Shown: positions 16,640 through 25,961, numbered from the stretch's first letter. The stretch is 64,000 nucleotides of DNA from UBA1351 sp964627665 (GCA_964627665.1 CAZVKG010000011.1:1-64000); one strand, 5' to 3'. Made by a program: numbers and translations. The notes: generated from the sequence alone by a model not told the origin.

Positions 16640-17875
16640 TTAAGTCGTTTGTGCATCTAGCTTTACTTGCTTAATAAATTGGTTAGCAACACGGCCGGAC
16701 ATTTTCCCGTGGCGCATTGCATAGATACGCGCATCATGAATAAGTTGCTCTTCCTCTATATTAAGGCCTTCTTTTTTAGCCATGGCTTTGACCATTGAAA
16801 AATACTCCTTTTGGTCCAAATTTTCATAGATTAGGGTTAAGCCAAACCGATCCGATAAGGATGTCATCTCCTGAATAAAATCCTGAAGGTGAATATCATT
16901 TTCTCTTTCCGTACGTATTTCTTTAATCAAGTGTCTGCGATTTGAGGTAACATAAAAAACAACATGGGATAAATCGTCAGAAATACTGCCCTCGATAAAT
17001 GACTTTAAAAATTTGTATTCATCTTCATTGGCTTCAAAAGAGAGATCATCAATGAAAAGAATAAATCGGAATCCTTGATTCTTAATGACACTCAACACTT
17101 TAGGTAAATAAATCAGCTGTCCTTTTTGCATCTGTACTAATCGTAAGCCTTCTTGGGCAAAAAGTTTTGCCACAGTTTTAACTGAGGTTGATTTCCCTGT
17201 TCCACTCCCTCCAACAAGTAAGGCGTTTTGACTGGAATACCCTTCCACAAATGCTTTTGTGTTTTTAAACAGGGCATCTTTTTGTCGCTCATATAGATAA
17301 ATCTCATCCCAAGCTAATGTGACAATATTCTCAATACCGATAAATTCCGGCTCGCCTTCACTTGTTTTTACCAAAAAGCCATGATTGAGGGCAAAACGAC
17401 CCACACCATACTTCTTAAGAATTTCAGCGAATGTTTCAGCCCTTTGATCGAGTTCTAGCGAATCTATTGTGTCAAAAAAATACTTATGCGCAGAAATGAC
17501 CGCTTGTTTATGGTCTATCGGCTCTTGTTCCATTTTTGCCAATATGTGTCCCTCATCATTTGCTAATTCACATAATGCATCTAGATTAATGGACATTATT
17601 TTGGCCAGAATTTTCAAATCATTTTCTAAACAACTCTTTTGATATGGGTTCATTTCTTTTTTATTGATGATCTGCATCAGTTTGCTGTTTGCATCTTGAA
17701 TCATATGACAAATTACGTATTCCGAAAAACTCTGGTTGGCATCCAGAAGCAAGCGCACAAGTTCATAGTACTTATTCTTTTTCACCTTGTTTTCAACAAG
17801 TTCTTTTACGCACATAAGTACCGGATTATCTATTAAATAATCAAAGAGTGTTAATTGGTTTAATTTTAGTTTCAT
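16640..17875 (-). CDS. DUF815-family AAA+ ATPase
   Basis: Cytoplasmic P-loop ATPase of the DUF815 family, whose role is not well established. The N-terminal ~200 residues are helical. The ATPase core has Walker A GGSGTGKST at 222-230, Walker B RFILFIDDLSFE near 267-277, a sensor-like HVVFYVTSNRRHLIKE and the C-terminal GLTLIYENLDQKEYF and RMSGR-like (HGKMSGRVANQF) elements of the AAA lid. 411 residues, typical of clostridial members. It is the upstream gene of a two-gene operon with the RlmH homolog (16 bp gap), and is divergent from the AI-2E-family permease with a 158-bp spacer in which I find no clear promoter hexamers. Confidence 0.82.
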   Translation of the reverse strand: MKLKLNQLTLFDYLIDNPVLMCVKELVENKVKKNKYYELVRLLLDANQSFSEYVICHMIQDANSKLMQIINKKEMNPYQKSCLENDLKILAKIMSINLDALCELANDEGHILAKMEQEPIDHKQAVISAHKYFFDTIDSLELDQRAETFAEILKKYGVGRFALNHGFLVKTSEGEPEFIGIENIVTLAWDEIYLYERQKDALFKNTKAFVEGYSSQNALLVGGSGTGKSTSVKTVAKLFAQEGLRLVQMQKGQLIYLPKVLSVIKNQGFRFILFIDDLSFEANEDEYKFLKSFIEGSISDDLSHVVFYVTSNRRHLIKEIRTERENDIHLQDFIQEMTSLSDRFGLTLIYENLDQKEYFSMVKAMAKKEGLNIEEEQLIHDARIYAMRHGKMSGRVANQFIKQVKLDAQTT

Positions 17876-18033
17876 CCGTCGTCTCCTAACTTTATTTAAT
17901 TCATAATATCCCTATTATATACTGCTCTATCAAATCCTACAATATTACATTTATATTAAAATATATAAAACATCTAGTTAATGAAAGCAGTTTTTGATAT
18001 GATTAGATTACTATATTTGAAAGGGTTTGTGAA

Positions 18034-19185
18034 ATGAAAATAAATTGGAATCGTAAATATAATACCGTCGCCGTTTATGTTATTCTTGTTTTCCTGATTT
18101 GTTATGGTATATATAAACTGACCAACAGTTGGGACCAGACAAACACTGTATTTAAGGTTGTTCTAAAAACATTATCCCCATTTATCTATGCATTAACCAT
18201 TGCTTATTTTTTAAATCCACTTGTTCAACGTATTGAATTTACTTTTTTCAAAAAGCTACAAAACGAAAAGCTCAAGCGAAGTCTTTCAATACTTACTGCC
18301 TATGTGTTAGTTATCAGTTCCATTGTCATCTTACTTTCATTTATCATGCCACAACTTATTGATAGCGTTCAAGAAATTGCAAGGCTCCCGGGCATCTATC
18401 TCCCCATCATTGATGAGTTTTTAAGTCAGGACACGTTACCGATTTTTGATTCCGAGTACTATATTGATATGACCTTTATTAACCGTTACTTTAATGATAA
18501 CATCAAAGAAACCGTTGATTCACTTACAAATATGGTACAAAATTTTGCACCAAAAATATTAACCTATCTATCAAGATTCGCCTCTGCATTAATGAATATA
18601 CTTCTTGGATTCATCATAGCTATTTATTTACTACTCACCAAGGAAGTTGGCTTACGAACGGCTCGAAAAGTTATCCTCGCAATTTTACCATCAAAACATG
18701 CCATTAACCTAATCAACCTTGGAAAAGAAAGTAATCAGATTTTTATTAACTTTATCATAGGCAAACTGTTGGATTCATTAATCATCGGATTTCTTGCCTT
18801 TATCGTCTTACTGATTTTTAGATTCCCTTATGCACTTCTTTTAAGTGTAATTATTGGTGTAACAAATATTATCCCTTATTTTGGTCCCTTTATCGGCGGG
18901 ATTATCGGATTTGCCTTGTTACTCTTTATTAATCCGGTTCAAGCACTTTGGTTTATGGTCTTTATTCTTATCTTGCAACAATTTGACGGCAATATTTTAG
19001 GACCAAAAATTCTTGGTGATTCTACAGGATTATCTCCTTTTTGGGTCATTTTCTCTATTATAATCTTCGGTAAATTTTTCGGTTTTGTCGGAATGTTTGT
19101 TGGTGTTCCCATTGTTGCTGTTCTAAAAAATATTATTACACGTCAAATTGATCGTTTGTATAATCATCGAATGAAAACCCTTTAA
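18034..19185 (+). CDS. AI-2E family transporter (PerM/UPF0118 type) membrane protein
   Basis: Polytopic membrane protein of the AI-2 exporter superfamily, with roughly eight hydrophobic segments in 383 residues. Recognisable features are the N-terminal helix pair ending KTLSPFIYALTIAYFLNPLV, the central amphipathic region, and the conserved C-terminal block VIIGVTNIIPYFGPFIGGIIGF followed by QQFDGNILGPKILGDSTGLSPFWVI and FGFVGMFVGVPIVAVLKNI. Family members export autoinducer-2, or act as Na+/H+ or other exporters; substrate here is open. The ATG is preceded by GAAAGGGTTTGTGAA. It is a single-gene unit closed by a strong bidirectional terminator shared with the convergent C39-like gene. Confidence 0.88.
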   Translation: MKINWNRKYNTVAVYVILVFLICYGIYKLTNSWDQTNTVFKVVLKTLSPFIYALTIAYFLNPLVQRIEFTFFKKLQNEKLKRSLSILTAYVLVISSIVILLSFIMPQLIDSVQEIARLPGIYLPIIDEFLSQDTLPIFDSEYYIDMTFINRYFNDNIKETVDSLTNMVQNFAPKILTYLSRFASALMNILLGFIIAIYLLLTKEVGLRTARKVILAILPSKHAINLINLGKESNQIFINFIIGKLLDSLIIGFLAFIVLLIFRFPYALLLSVIIGVTNIIPYFGPFIGGIIGFALLLFINPVQALWFMVFILILQQFDGNILGPKILGDSTGLSPFWVIFSIIIFGKFFGFVGMFVGVPIVAVLKNIITRQIDRLYNHRMKTL

Positions 19186-19194
19186 AATAATTAA

Positions 19195-19255
19195 AAACAG
19201 ACTTATTCACAATGAATTTTCTGAAAAATCAAGAAAATTGTGGATAAGTCTGTTT
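19195..19255. terminator. Bidirectional terminator between the AI-2E permease and C39-like genes
   Basis: An 18-bp stem (AAACAGACTTATTCACAA against TTGTGGATAAGTCTGTTT, one G-T mismatch) contains a second inner helix ATTTTCT/AGAAAAT. A-rich and T-rich edges are modest. It lies exactly between two convergent genes and can serve both. Confidence 0.7.
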
Positions 19256-19307
19256 ACTGTGTGGATTACTTGTACGATTTTTGAACATTTTAGTCCATTT
19301 TCGATTT

Positions 19308-21950
19308 TTAATCCACAACAATCATTGCTTGATTTCCCATCGATTCCCAGCCACTTCGAAATGCATCTTTCGGTTTACTATCAATTCTACCTGTGGAAGG
19401 GTCACTATAATACACGCTCGTCTGGTCAAATCCCATGACAACGACACTGTGTTCTTGATAGGTCACTTCCATAAAGCCTGACGGTGTCTTCCAAACTTCT
19501 TTACTGTGATCTTGCACTTCTTGGTAACGATTTGGCGTTATAATAAGTACCGGTTTACCATTTGCCACAAGAGACAAGAGTTGTTCAAAACTTATACCAC
19601 TGATATTTTTCGCTCTATTTGATACATACTTTTCTGCCAATTCTTGCACCGGTTTTATATATACACCAAGTCCCGGTTGTGATACGTCAGCCATACTTCC
19701 CGAAAATTCCAAGTGCATATCCGAAAAATGAACAAATCCATTTTTGATTTCATATGGATCTCTAGAGACTTTCAACTGCTCGGCTAGGGTCATCTTCGAT
19801 GGTGCATCGTCCATATAATTATCTAACAAAATACTAAGGGCTGTCACTTCACATCCTCTTGGTAATTCGGGGCGCTGGGGGATTGTAATGATTTGATCTA
19901 AATAGACTTGTTCTCTTAAATCATTATTACTAAATATTTCCGTCAAATTTCCCGAATTATTTTGAACATTGTACTTCCAATGATAAATTGTATATGCTTT
20001 TTTGTTCTGTCCTTGAACGAATGCATCCACTAAATCGATAGCATAATACTTTGTCTGTTTTAAATGATCAAAAAGAATATAAACGTCTAACGGCGGCCTC
20101 TCCCTAAACTCAAAATGAAGATTATTTTTATAGCTTGTTGAAACCCCCACTGCATGATAGACCGCATTACCACTTATTGGGGAACTTGCAATAACTGACT
20201 CTTGCAATACCTGCTTAGGCTCTTTTCCCGGAAGGTCTAAGTATATAGCCTCTTCAACATCCGCGAAATGTACACGAGAGTTTTTATAGTTGTTGGACCG
20301 AACAACATTCATGGTCATTAAGTCAAATTTATATTTATTTTCTGTATCATCAAAGTATATACTGCTAAAATAGTATCCTTCTCCATAATCTCCGGCTCGG
20401 TAAGTTTCCATAAGGTCTCCGCGTTGATTGTATTGTTTAACGATATGATATGGGAAAATGACATTTCCGTTTAAATATTCATATGTGTTGTCAATGCTAT
20501 ATTCACCGACAAAAACCTGTCCATCAATTTCTTTTATCAAATGTTTATACGTTCCAAGTTCAAATAAATTCGTATATCTTAATTGACTTCCGGTTAAGTC
20601 AACCATATATGTGTTATTTACATATTTATCCCGTGGATCATCCAAGTAAATCAACCCTGCATCTCCATTTAAACGCCCTTTAATAAATGTTTCCATATAT
20701 GAAAAGTTTTGATTATTAAAATCCAGTTGATACAAGGACTGTTCATGAAGAATAAATAGAATTCGTTCGGATACATTATAATAAAACATTTCTTTCAGAT
20801 TTTTTTTAATATTGAGATAATAGTCCGGATTTTCAATCATACCTAGGGAATTTAATACAGGTTGCTCATTCATATGATAACTATAAAAGGCAATCCCATT
20901 TTTACCATAATTCGGACTTTCATCTTGAAAATAGCCATATACTGAAAAATACACCTCGCCTAGATTGGAAACCTCTAATATATGTATTCCATGCTCTAGA
21001 CTTTCATCATAGAGATAATCACTGTTAAGTCGGTCCAAACGATATATTTCATACATCATTTCATCTTCAGTATCGTATAAATAGGCCTCTTTGGTATCAT
21101 AAATCACTTGAAAACGCTCATTGGGACTTATCTTAACTACACGATTTTCTCGGACTCCAAAATCTCCCAAGTACCAACCTTCATAGTCCTTGGAATAGTA
21201 ATATCTTTGTTTTTCTTGAGCTATTTCTTCAATGATCTGTATCTCCATCGTTGTATAGTCAATGCTATATTTTTTCCTTATATCCAAATATTCAAATCCT
21301 TCTTCAACTCGTTTCGCTCCAATATACTCCACGCCAATATACATCTGATTTTCTTGGTTGGACTCAATCCTTGTACGCATGAGTCCCATAGAAGTAATCC
21401 CATTTGTGGCGTTGTATTCATCAATAGCCTCTTGCACATATGAAATACCTAGTCGATTCTGGCTATTTTCAACATGCAAAAAAGAAAGATAATAGTGAAT
21501 TGAGGTATCATCTCTCTGTGCTTGTATATCCATGTAATAGCTTTCACCTTGAAGCAAATTCATTCCTTGTTCACTCGATATACGATATACTTTTTCTTCG
21601 GCTTGAAGCTGTGTTGAAAAAATCGCTTCATTTTTTTGGTTATAGATAGATACATCAACTGTGTCATATTCCATCCATGTTGATGTATCTTCTCTTGTAA
21701 ATGTAAATGTTATTCCTGAGGGATCCATTTGAATTTTATCTTTTGATAAATTCTCAAAACCCTTCTGGGTTAAATTGCCAAATGTTGGTTGATATAGGCT
21801 CTCAGATTCATATACCCATAATACAGGAATTCGTTCTTCTCCTGCTGATGTAGCGTTCACAATCTGATTGCCTGAATTGCTATTGCTTTGACACCCTGTG
21901 AAAATGATGATAATCAATAGCAATCCAAGTAATGATTTATTTATACGCAT
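19308..21950 (-). CDS. Large lipoprotein with C-terminal C39-like peptidase domain
   Basis: Surface lipoprotein (lipobox IFTGC, Cys20) of 880 residues. The first ~690 residues are beta-strand-rich, contain many short YxxD/aromatic repeats and are not assigned to a family. The C-terminal ~190 residues form a peptidase C39-like domain: Cys700 in RPELPRGCEVTAL, His834 in YQEHSVVVMGFD and Asp850 in VYYSDPSTGRI make a papain-type triad. It presumably cleaves or binds peptides outside the cell; no substrate is evident. The gene is downstream of the ABC exporter pair and a 45-codon gene, all on the minus strand, but an 86-bp gap means cotranscription is uncertain. It ends at the shared bidirectional terminator. 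Confidence 0.75.
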   Translation of the reverse strand: MRINKSLLGLLLIIIIFTGCQSNSNSGNQIVNATSAGEERIPVLWVYESESLYQPTFGNLTQKGFENLSKDKIQMDPSGITFTFTREDTSTWMEYDTVDVSIYNQKNEAIFSTQLQAEEKVYRISSEQGMNLLQGESYYMDIQAQRDDTSIHYYLSFLHVENSQNRLGISYVQEAIDEYNATNGITSMGLMRTRIESNQENQMYIGVEYIGAKRVEEGFEYLDIRKKYSIDYTTMEIQIIEEIAQEKQRYYYSKDYEGWYLGDFGVRENRVVKISPNERFQVIYDTKEAYLYDTEDEMMYEIYRLDRLNSDYLYDESLEHGIHILEVSNLGEVYFSVYGYFQDESPNYGKNGIAFYSYHMNEQPVLNSLGMIENPDYYLNIKKNLKEMFYYNVSERILFILHEQSLYQLDFNNQNFSYMETFIKGRLNGDAGLIYLDDPRDKYVNNTYMVDLTGSQLRYTNLFELGTYKHLIKEIDGQVFVGEYSIDNTYEYLNGNVIFPYHIVKQYNQRGDLMETYRAGDYGEGYYFSSIYFDDTENKYKFDLMTMNVVRSNNYKNSRVHFADVEEAIYLDLPGKEPKQVLQESVIASSPISGNAVYHAVGVSTSYKNNLHFEFRERPPLDVYILFDHLKQTKYYAIDLVDAFVQGQNKKAYTIYHWKYNVQNNSGNLTEIFSNNDLREQVYLDQIITIPQRPELPRGCEVTALSILLDNYMDDAPSKMTLAEQLKVSRDPYEIKNGFVHFSDMHLEFSGSMADVSQPGLGVYIKPVQELAEKYVSNRAKNISGISFEQLLSLVANGKPVLIITPNRYQEVQDHSKEVWKTPSGFMEVTYQEHSVVVMGFDQTSVYYSDPSTGRIDSKPKDAFRSGWESMGNQAMIVVD

Positions 21951-22035
21951 AGCAAAATCTCCTTAAATAAAGCATAGTACTTTATATATCGACCACTTTT
22001 TCTAAAAACTTAAAATAAAAACTCTTAAATCACGC

Positions 22036-22173
22036 TTATTTGATCCGTTTAAATAAATGATGTTTTTTCTTACGCGATTCTTTTTTGTTGACTTGACTCC
22101 AAAAATAATCTGAATTGATGTTTTCATTACGACAATACTGGTTAATTTGGTGATACTCTCTAATTCGATCCAT
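22036..22173 (-). CDS. Small basic protein of unknown function (45 residues)
   Basis: A short frame starting MDRIREYHQINQYC and ending HLFKRIK, rich in Lys, Arg, Asn and His. It is supported by a strong ribosome binding site (AAAAGGGAG, then ATG) and by position: it begins 16 bp after the second ABC exporter gene on the same strand. Another frame covering the same interval also reads open but has no binding site of its own. No membrane segment, signal peptide or known family is visible. It may be an exporter-linked accessory protein. I judge it likely coding but cannot assign a function. Confidence 0.55.
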   Translation of the reverse strand: MDRIREYHQINQYCRNENINSDYFWSQVNKKESRKKKHHLFKRIK

Positions 22174-22188
22174 ACTTTTTTCTCCCTT

Positions 22189-23967
22189 TTACGCAAAGGC
22201 ACTAAACTGTGCCATATACAAATCATAATAGTGTCCTTTTTCTTTTAATAAATGTTCATGACTTCCTGATTCCGTGATTCCTTGTTCGTTAATCACGAAA
22301 ATTCGGTCCGCCTTTTGAATCGTTGATAAACGGTGGGCGATAACAAATGACGTTCTACCTTCTAATAAGGATTCAATGCCCTTTTGCACGAGCCGCTCTG
22401 TCGTTGTATCAATACTTGATGTCGCTTCATCAAGAATAAGAATTCCCGGCTTGGCGATCATCGTTCGAGCAAAGGCTATGAGCTGCCGCTGACCAACCGA
22501 TAATTGCGATCCTTTTTCATTAATTACAGTATCATACCCATCTTCAAGTTTCATAATAAATTCATGGGCATGAACCGCTTTTGCTGCTTCAACAACTTCA
22601 TCATCTGATGCATCTAATTTTCCGTAACGAATGTTTTCCCGAATCGTTCCCGAAAACAAAAATGTGTCCTGTGTCATAATGCCCATCTGGCTTCGAAGGC
22701 TTTCAATGGTTACTTTCTTGACGTCATATCCATCCACAAGAATCTTTCCGCCTTCAATGTCATAAAAACGACAAATCAAGTTGACAATCGTTGATTTTCC
22801 ACCGCCTGTCGGTCCGACTAAGGCTATCGTCTCGCCCTCTCTAACGTGAAAAGATAAGTCTTTTAGAACAGGCAAATCATCATCATAGGCAAATGTTACA
22901 TGTTCAAAGCGAACATCCCCTTGGATTGTCGGCAACCAACATGCATTCTCTTCATCCACTAAGTCCGGTTCAATATCTAAAATCTCAAATATACGTTCCG
23001 CTCCCGCAATATTGGTAATCAACTGATTATAAAAATTACTTAAATTCATAATCGGATTCCAGAACATCGATATATATGAAATAAACGCTACAAGAAGTCC
23101 TACGGTAATCTCTCCTGTATCTAATAGACTTACGCCTAAATAGAAGACTAAGACCGTTCCAATCCCCCAACTCATCTCAACCATGGGCCAAAACATATCA
23201 TTTAACTTCACCGCATGCATAAAGCCGTGCTTGATATCCGCTAGTAGTGTATGGAAGGTTTTGCTAGTCTGTTCTTCTGCTGTAAAACTTTGCACCACAC
23301 GAATCCCGGAAAATGATTCATGGGTAAATGCATTCATATTGGCGTTTTTCTTACGCATGGCTTGCCAACGCCGATGTGCTCTCACTTCAACAAACCACAT
23401 TCCTAAAATCAAAAAGGGGAGTAATGTTAAAGCTGTCAAGGCCAATCGTGCATGAAGTGCTAACATGATAATAAAGACAACAATGACACTTGCAAAGTCC
23501 GGCAATAGGGTAATGACACTGTTATTCAAAACATCCTTTAAGGAATCCACATCACCGATAACACGGGCCAGTATTTTTCCGACCGGCCGATGATCAAAAA
23601 AGTTAAAAGACAATTTTTGAATGTGCTCATAGAGCTCTTGTCGAATTTCCATGAGTACTTTATTCGAGACACGCCCCATGATTTGCGTTCTTTTTCGAAT
23701 ACAAAATGCTGCCATGAGATTAAGAACGACTGCAAGTGCTGCAATGTATAAAAGTCCTCTAAAGTTTTTGGCTACAATGTAATCATCTATGGAGATTTTT
23801 ATTAGCAAGGGATTGACCGCCGTTACACCTAAGATAATCAACATAAGTCCCAATACGCTTAGAATCTCTTTTTTATATCCACGCATATATGAAAACAAGC
23901 GTTTTACTGTAACCACTTTTAGTACGTGTTTTGTTTCTTCATCTTCTTTAAAATTATTAATTGGCAT
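22189..23967 (-). CDS. ABC exporter half-transporter, catalytic-site subunit
   Basis: Fused membrane-ABC half transporter (about 592 residues from the chosen start). Six helices occupy roughly residues 30-320, with the ABC domain beyond ~355. It has Walker A GPTGGGKST, a Walker B with the catalytic Glu (ILILDEATSSID) and His-loop FVIAHRL. The signature is LSVGQ instead of LSGGQ. The start at 23967 is chosen because GGAGAGGTGG precedes it; it overlaps the previous gene by 11 bp, indicating translational coupling. It pairs with the upstream half transporter, which has the converse defect, as in heterodimeric exporters such as BmrCD, LmrCD and TM287/288. Substrates of that class are mostly drugs, lipids and peptides. 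Confidence 0.88.
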   Translation of the reverse strand: MPINNFKEDEETKHVLKVVTVKRLFSYMRGYKKEILSVLGLMLIILGVTAVNPLLIKISIDDYIVAKNFRGLLYIAALAVVLNLMAAFCIRKRTQIMGRVSNKVLMEIRQELYEHIQKLSFNFFDHRPVGKILARVIGDVDSLKDVLNNSVITLLPDFASVIVVFIIMLALHARLALTALTLLPFLILGMWFVEVRAHRRWQAMRKKNANMNAFTHESFSGIRVVQSFTAEEQTSKTFHTLLADIKHGFMHAVKLNDMFWPMVEMSWGIGTVLVFYLGVSLLDTGEITVGLLVAFISYISMFWNPIMNLSNFYNQLITNIAGAERIFEILDIEPDLVDEENACWLPTIQGDVRFEHVTFAYDDDLPVLKDLSFHVREGETIALVGPTGGGKSTIVNLICRFYDIEGGKILVDGYDVKKVTIESLRSQMGIMTQDTFLFSGTIRENIRYGKLDASDDEVVEAAKAVHAHEFIMKLEDGYDTVINEKGSQLSVGQRQLIAFARTMIAKPGILILDEATSSIDTTTERLVQKGIESLLEGRTSFVIAHRLSTIQKADRIFVINEQGITESGSHEHLLKEKGHYYDLYMAQFSAFA

Positions 23968-25684
23968 AAGCCACCTCTCCTTCATATTGTTCCATAAAGG
24001 TGTCATGATAGCGTCCCTGTAATTCTAGTAACTCATGGTGGGTTCCACGCTCGACAACAATTCCTTCTTCAAGAACAAGTATTTCATCTGCTTCTTTAAC
24101 CGCTGAGATCCGATGTGCTACAATGATTTTTGTACGGTTTGTCAGCTGTTTTATCTCTTTTTGTATGCGCAGTTCTGTTTCCATGTCTAATGCTGACGTA
24201 CTATCGTCAAACACAAGTATTTCCGCATCTTTTGCCAGAGCCCGTGCAATGGAAATTCGCTGCTTCTGACCTCCTGATAAGCCAATGCCACGTTCTCCGA
24301 TAATGGTGCTGTAAGATTCGTCCATTCGCTCGATAAACTCATGAGCTTGAGCGCTTACTGATGATTTGGTCAAAACATCTTCTTGGGTTGTATTTTTGAC
24401 ACCAAAAAGAATATTTTCTTCAATGGTATCACTAAACAAAAACACTTCTTGCATCACGACCGAGATATGACTTCTTAAGTTTCTAAGTTCATAATCTTTG
24501 ACATCGACACCATCAATAAGTACTTGACCTGAGCTAGTATCATAGAAACGTGTCAAAAGGTTAATAATTGAACTTTTCCCGGATCCTGTCGCTCCCATAA
24601 TTGCTAATGTCTTATTCGGTTCAACTGCAAAACTGACGTCGTCTAAAACTTTTCTACCATTAAGATCAAGTCCAACATGTTTAAACTCGACCCGTCCCTT
24701 GATATCTCCTTGTCTCAAGGCATTTGGTTTGTTCTTAATGTCACTTTCACATGCAAACACTGTATCAATCCGTTTTGACGAAGCAATTGCCTCTGCAATG
24801 ACGTTACTTAACCATCCGATATTACGCATGGGCCACATGACCATCTGCGTATATCCTGAAAACATGACGAGGGTACCAATCGTTAAACTTTCTCCGATAA
24901 CCAACGATCCTCCAAATGCAATTACGAGAACCGGCAAAATATTGCTGATAAACTCAATTCTTGGATAAAAGATACTCCAAATCTTGGCTTGTTTAAAATT
25001 CAGGTCATAATACCCTTGATTTTTCTTTAAAAACTTATTGATTTCGTATTTTTCTCTTGCAAAGGCTTTCACTAGACGAACACCGGCAATATTTTCCTGT
25101 GCCGTCGAATTCATCTCTGCATTTTGTTCACTAATGCGTTCATATGTCTCACCAATACTGCGTTCTAGTTTAATTGCCAAATAGGCTAGAATGGGCAAGG
25201 TGATAAATGCAATAATCGATAAGCTAAGGCTAATGCGTATCATCAATATGGTTGCAATCACCAAAGTAATAAATGATTCGAGGACTAACATAACCCCAAA
25301 ACTTGTTGCATGCCAAATCTTATCTGCATCCTCTTTGATTCGCGTCATCAACTCGCCGGTGTTTTTCGAATCAAAAAAGCTGTAACTTAAGCTCTGTATA
25401 TGATCAAAAATCTCTTGGCGAAGTGACGTAATCATACGTACACTTCCAAAGTCAAAAAACATTTCTTTTGCATAGCCCATAACTGCACGCCCGATGGTAA
25501 TGACAATTAAGAGCATACTTAAGTGTTTAAAAACCTCTTTGTCGCCTGCTACAATAACTTCATCAATAATTCGTCCTGTGATAATCGGATTAAACATATC
25601 CATAAAAATTCCAAATCCCATCGCAAGAACACCGAATCCGTATATCCATTTGTTTTCTTTTAAATACTTTAATAATCGTTTCAT
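23957..25684 (-). CDS. ABC exporter half-transporter, degenerate-site subunit
   Basis: First half of a heterodimeric ABC exporter (575 residues): membrane domain about 1-320, ABC domain about 330-575. Walker A GATGSGKS is at 364-371 and the signature is a standard LSGGQ at 469-473. The residue after Walker B is Asp494 (ILVFDDSTSALD) where active exporters carry Glu, making this the non-hydrolytic site. The switch histidine is present (IIVAHRISAV). Together with the next gene's LSVGQ signature this gives one canonical and one degenerate ATP site. The ATG follows GGGAGGTAGAGAG. The ~200-nt transcribed leader upstream encodes a 25-codon ORF and two tandem terminators, so expression is probably attenuation-controlled. 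Confidence 0.9.
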   Translation of the reverse strand: MKRLLKYLKENKWIYGFGVLAMGFGIFMDMFNPIITGRIIDEVIVAGDKEVFKHLSMLLIVITIGRAVMGYAKEMFFDFGSVRMITSLRQEIFDHIQSLSYSFFDSKNTGELMTRIKEDADKIWHATSFGVMLVLESFITLVIATILMIRISLSLSIIAFITLPILAYLAIKLERSIGETYERISEQNAEMNSTAQENIAGVRLVKAFAREKYEINKFLKKNQGYYDLNFKQAKIWSIFYPRIEFISNILPVLVIAFGGSLVIGESLTIGTLVMFSGYTQMVMWPMRNIGWLSNVIAEAIASSKRIDTVFACESDIKNKPNALRQGDIKGRVEFKHVGLDLNGRKVLDDVSFAVEPNKTLAIMGATGSGKSSIINLLTRFYDTSSGQVLIDGVDVKDYELRNLRSHISVVMQEVFLFSDTIEENILFGVKNTTQEDVLTKSSVSAQAHEFIERMDESYSTIIGERGIGLSGGQKQRISIARALAKDAEILVFDDSTSALDMETELRIQKEIKQLTNRTKIIVAHRISAVKEADEILVLEEGIVVERGTHHELLELQGRYHDTFMEQYEGEVAYAN

Positions 25685-25737
25685 CTCTCTACCTCCCTTA
25701 TGTCGTTTTCGCTCTTTCTCTATTGCAAAAAAATGTA

Positions 25738-25767
25738 CAAAAAAGCCATGAGCATTTACCCATGGCT
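25738..25767 (-). terminator. Leader terminator T2 of the ABC exporter operon
   Basis: Minus-strand hairpin AGCCATGGG/CTCATGGCT (nine pairs, one G-U) is followed directly by TTTTTTG. It lies 54 nt upstream of the exporter start codon, inside the predicted transcript. It duplicates the sequence of the terminator just before it, and its 5' arm can also pair with the 3' arm of that terminator. Confidence 0.75.
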
Positions 25768-25778
25768 AAAAAAAGCGT

Positions 25779-25808
25779 CAAAAAAGCCATGGTCTTATAC
25801 CCATGGCT
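25779..25808 (-). terminator. Leader terminator T1 of the ABC exporter operon
   Basis: Minus-strand hairpin AGCCATGG-N8-CCATGGCT (eight perfect pairs) is followed by TTTTTTG. It sits between the 25-codon leader ORF and the exporter genes, 12 nt ahead of a second near-identical terminator. It is too far from any upstream gene end other than the leader ORF, so it most likely works as a conditional attenuator. Confidence 0.75.
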
Positions 25809-25846
25809 CAATATACATTCTTATGCTGTTGTGCTTATGTTTTATT

Positions 25847-25872
25847 CATATGTTCTTATCAATGAACACATG
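25847..25872 (-). promoter_or_regulatory. Hairpin just after the leader ORF stop codon
   Basis: CATGTGTTC and GAACATATG pair over nine positions (one G-U) around an eight-base loop, starting 11 nt past the leader stop codon. It may be a pause or anti-pause structure in the attenuation leader; this is inferred from position only. Confidence 0.45.
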
Positions 25873-25883
25873 TTAATACACAG

Positions 25884-25961
25884 CTACTTAGAATGACCGT
25901 TGAGGTAGGGTATCGGTTTAATTAAATTATCAACTATTGGATTCATCATTAACTTTTTCAT
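25884..25961 (-). CDS. 25-residue leader peptide upstream of the ABC exporter
   Basis: A short frame, MKKLMMNPIV at its start and PYLNGHSK at its end, has a near-perfect ribosome binding site (AAAAGGAGGTAGGACAA then ATG). A promoter lies 62 nt ahead. It is followed by a hairpin and two tandem terminators, then the heterodimeric ABC exporter genes. The layout matches ribosome-mediated attenuation as described for Bacillus subtilis bmrBCD, in which translation of a leader peptide senses ribosome-targeting drugs. No signal peptide or double-glycine motif is present, which argues against a secreted pheromone or bacteriocin. Codons for Pro-Tyr-Leu contain CCTACCTC, complementary to the ORF's own ribosome binding site. 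Confidence 0.65.
   Translation of the reverse strand: MKKLMMNPIVDNLIKPIPYLNGHSK

Noticed and set aside
22002..22226. 74-codon minus-strand frame overlapping the exporter end and the small basic gene
   Set aside because: It has no ribosome site at its start, overlaps the end of the exporter gene, and its composition looks random. The 45-codon frame in the same interval has both a good ribosome site and correct spacing.
25884..25961. Secreted pheromone or bacteriocin precursor interpretation of the 25-codon ORF
   Set aside because: There is no double-glycine or signal-peptide processing site, and the downstream tandem terminators fit an attenuator leader better.
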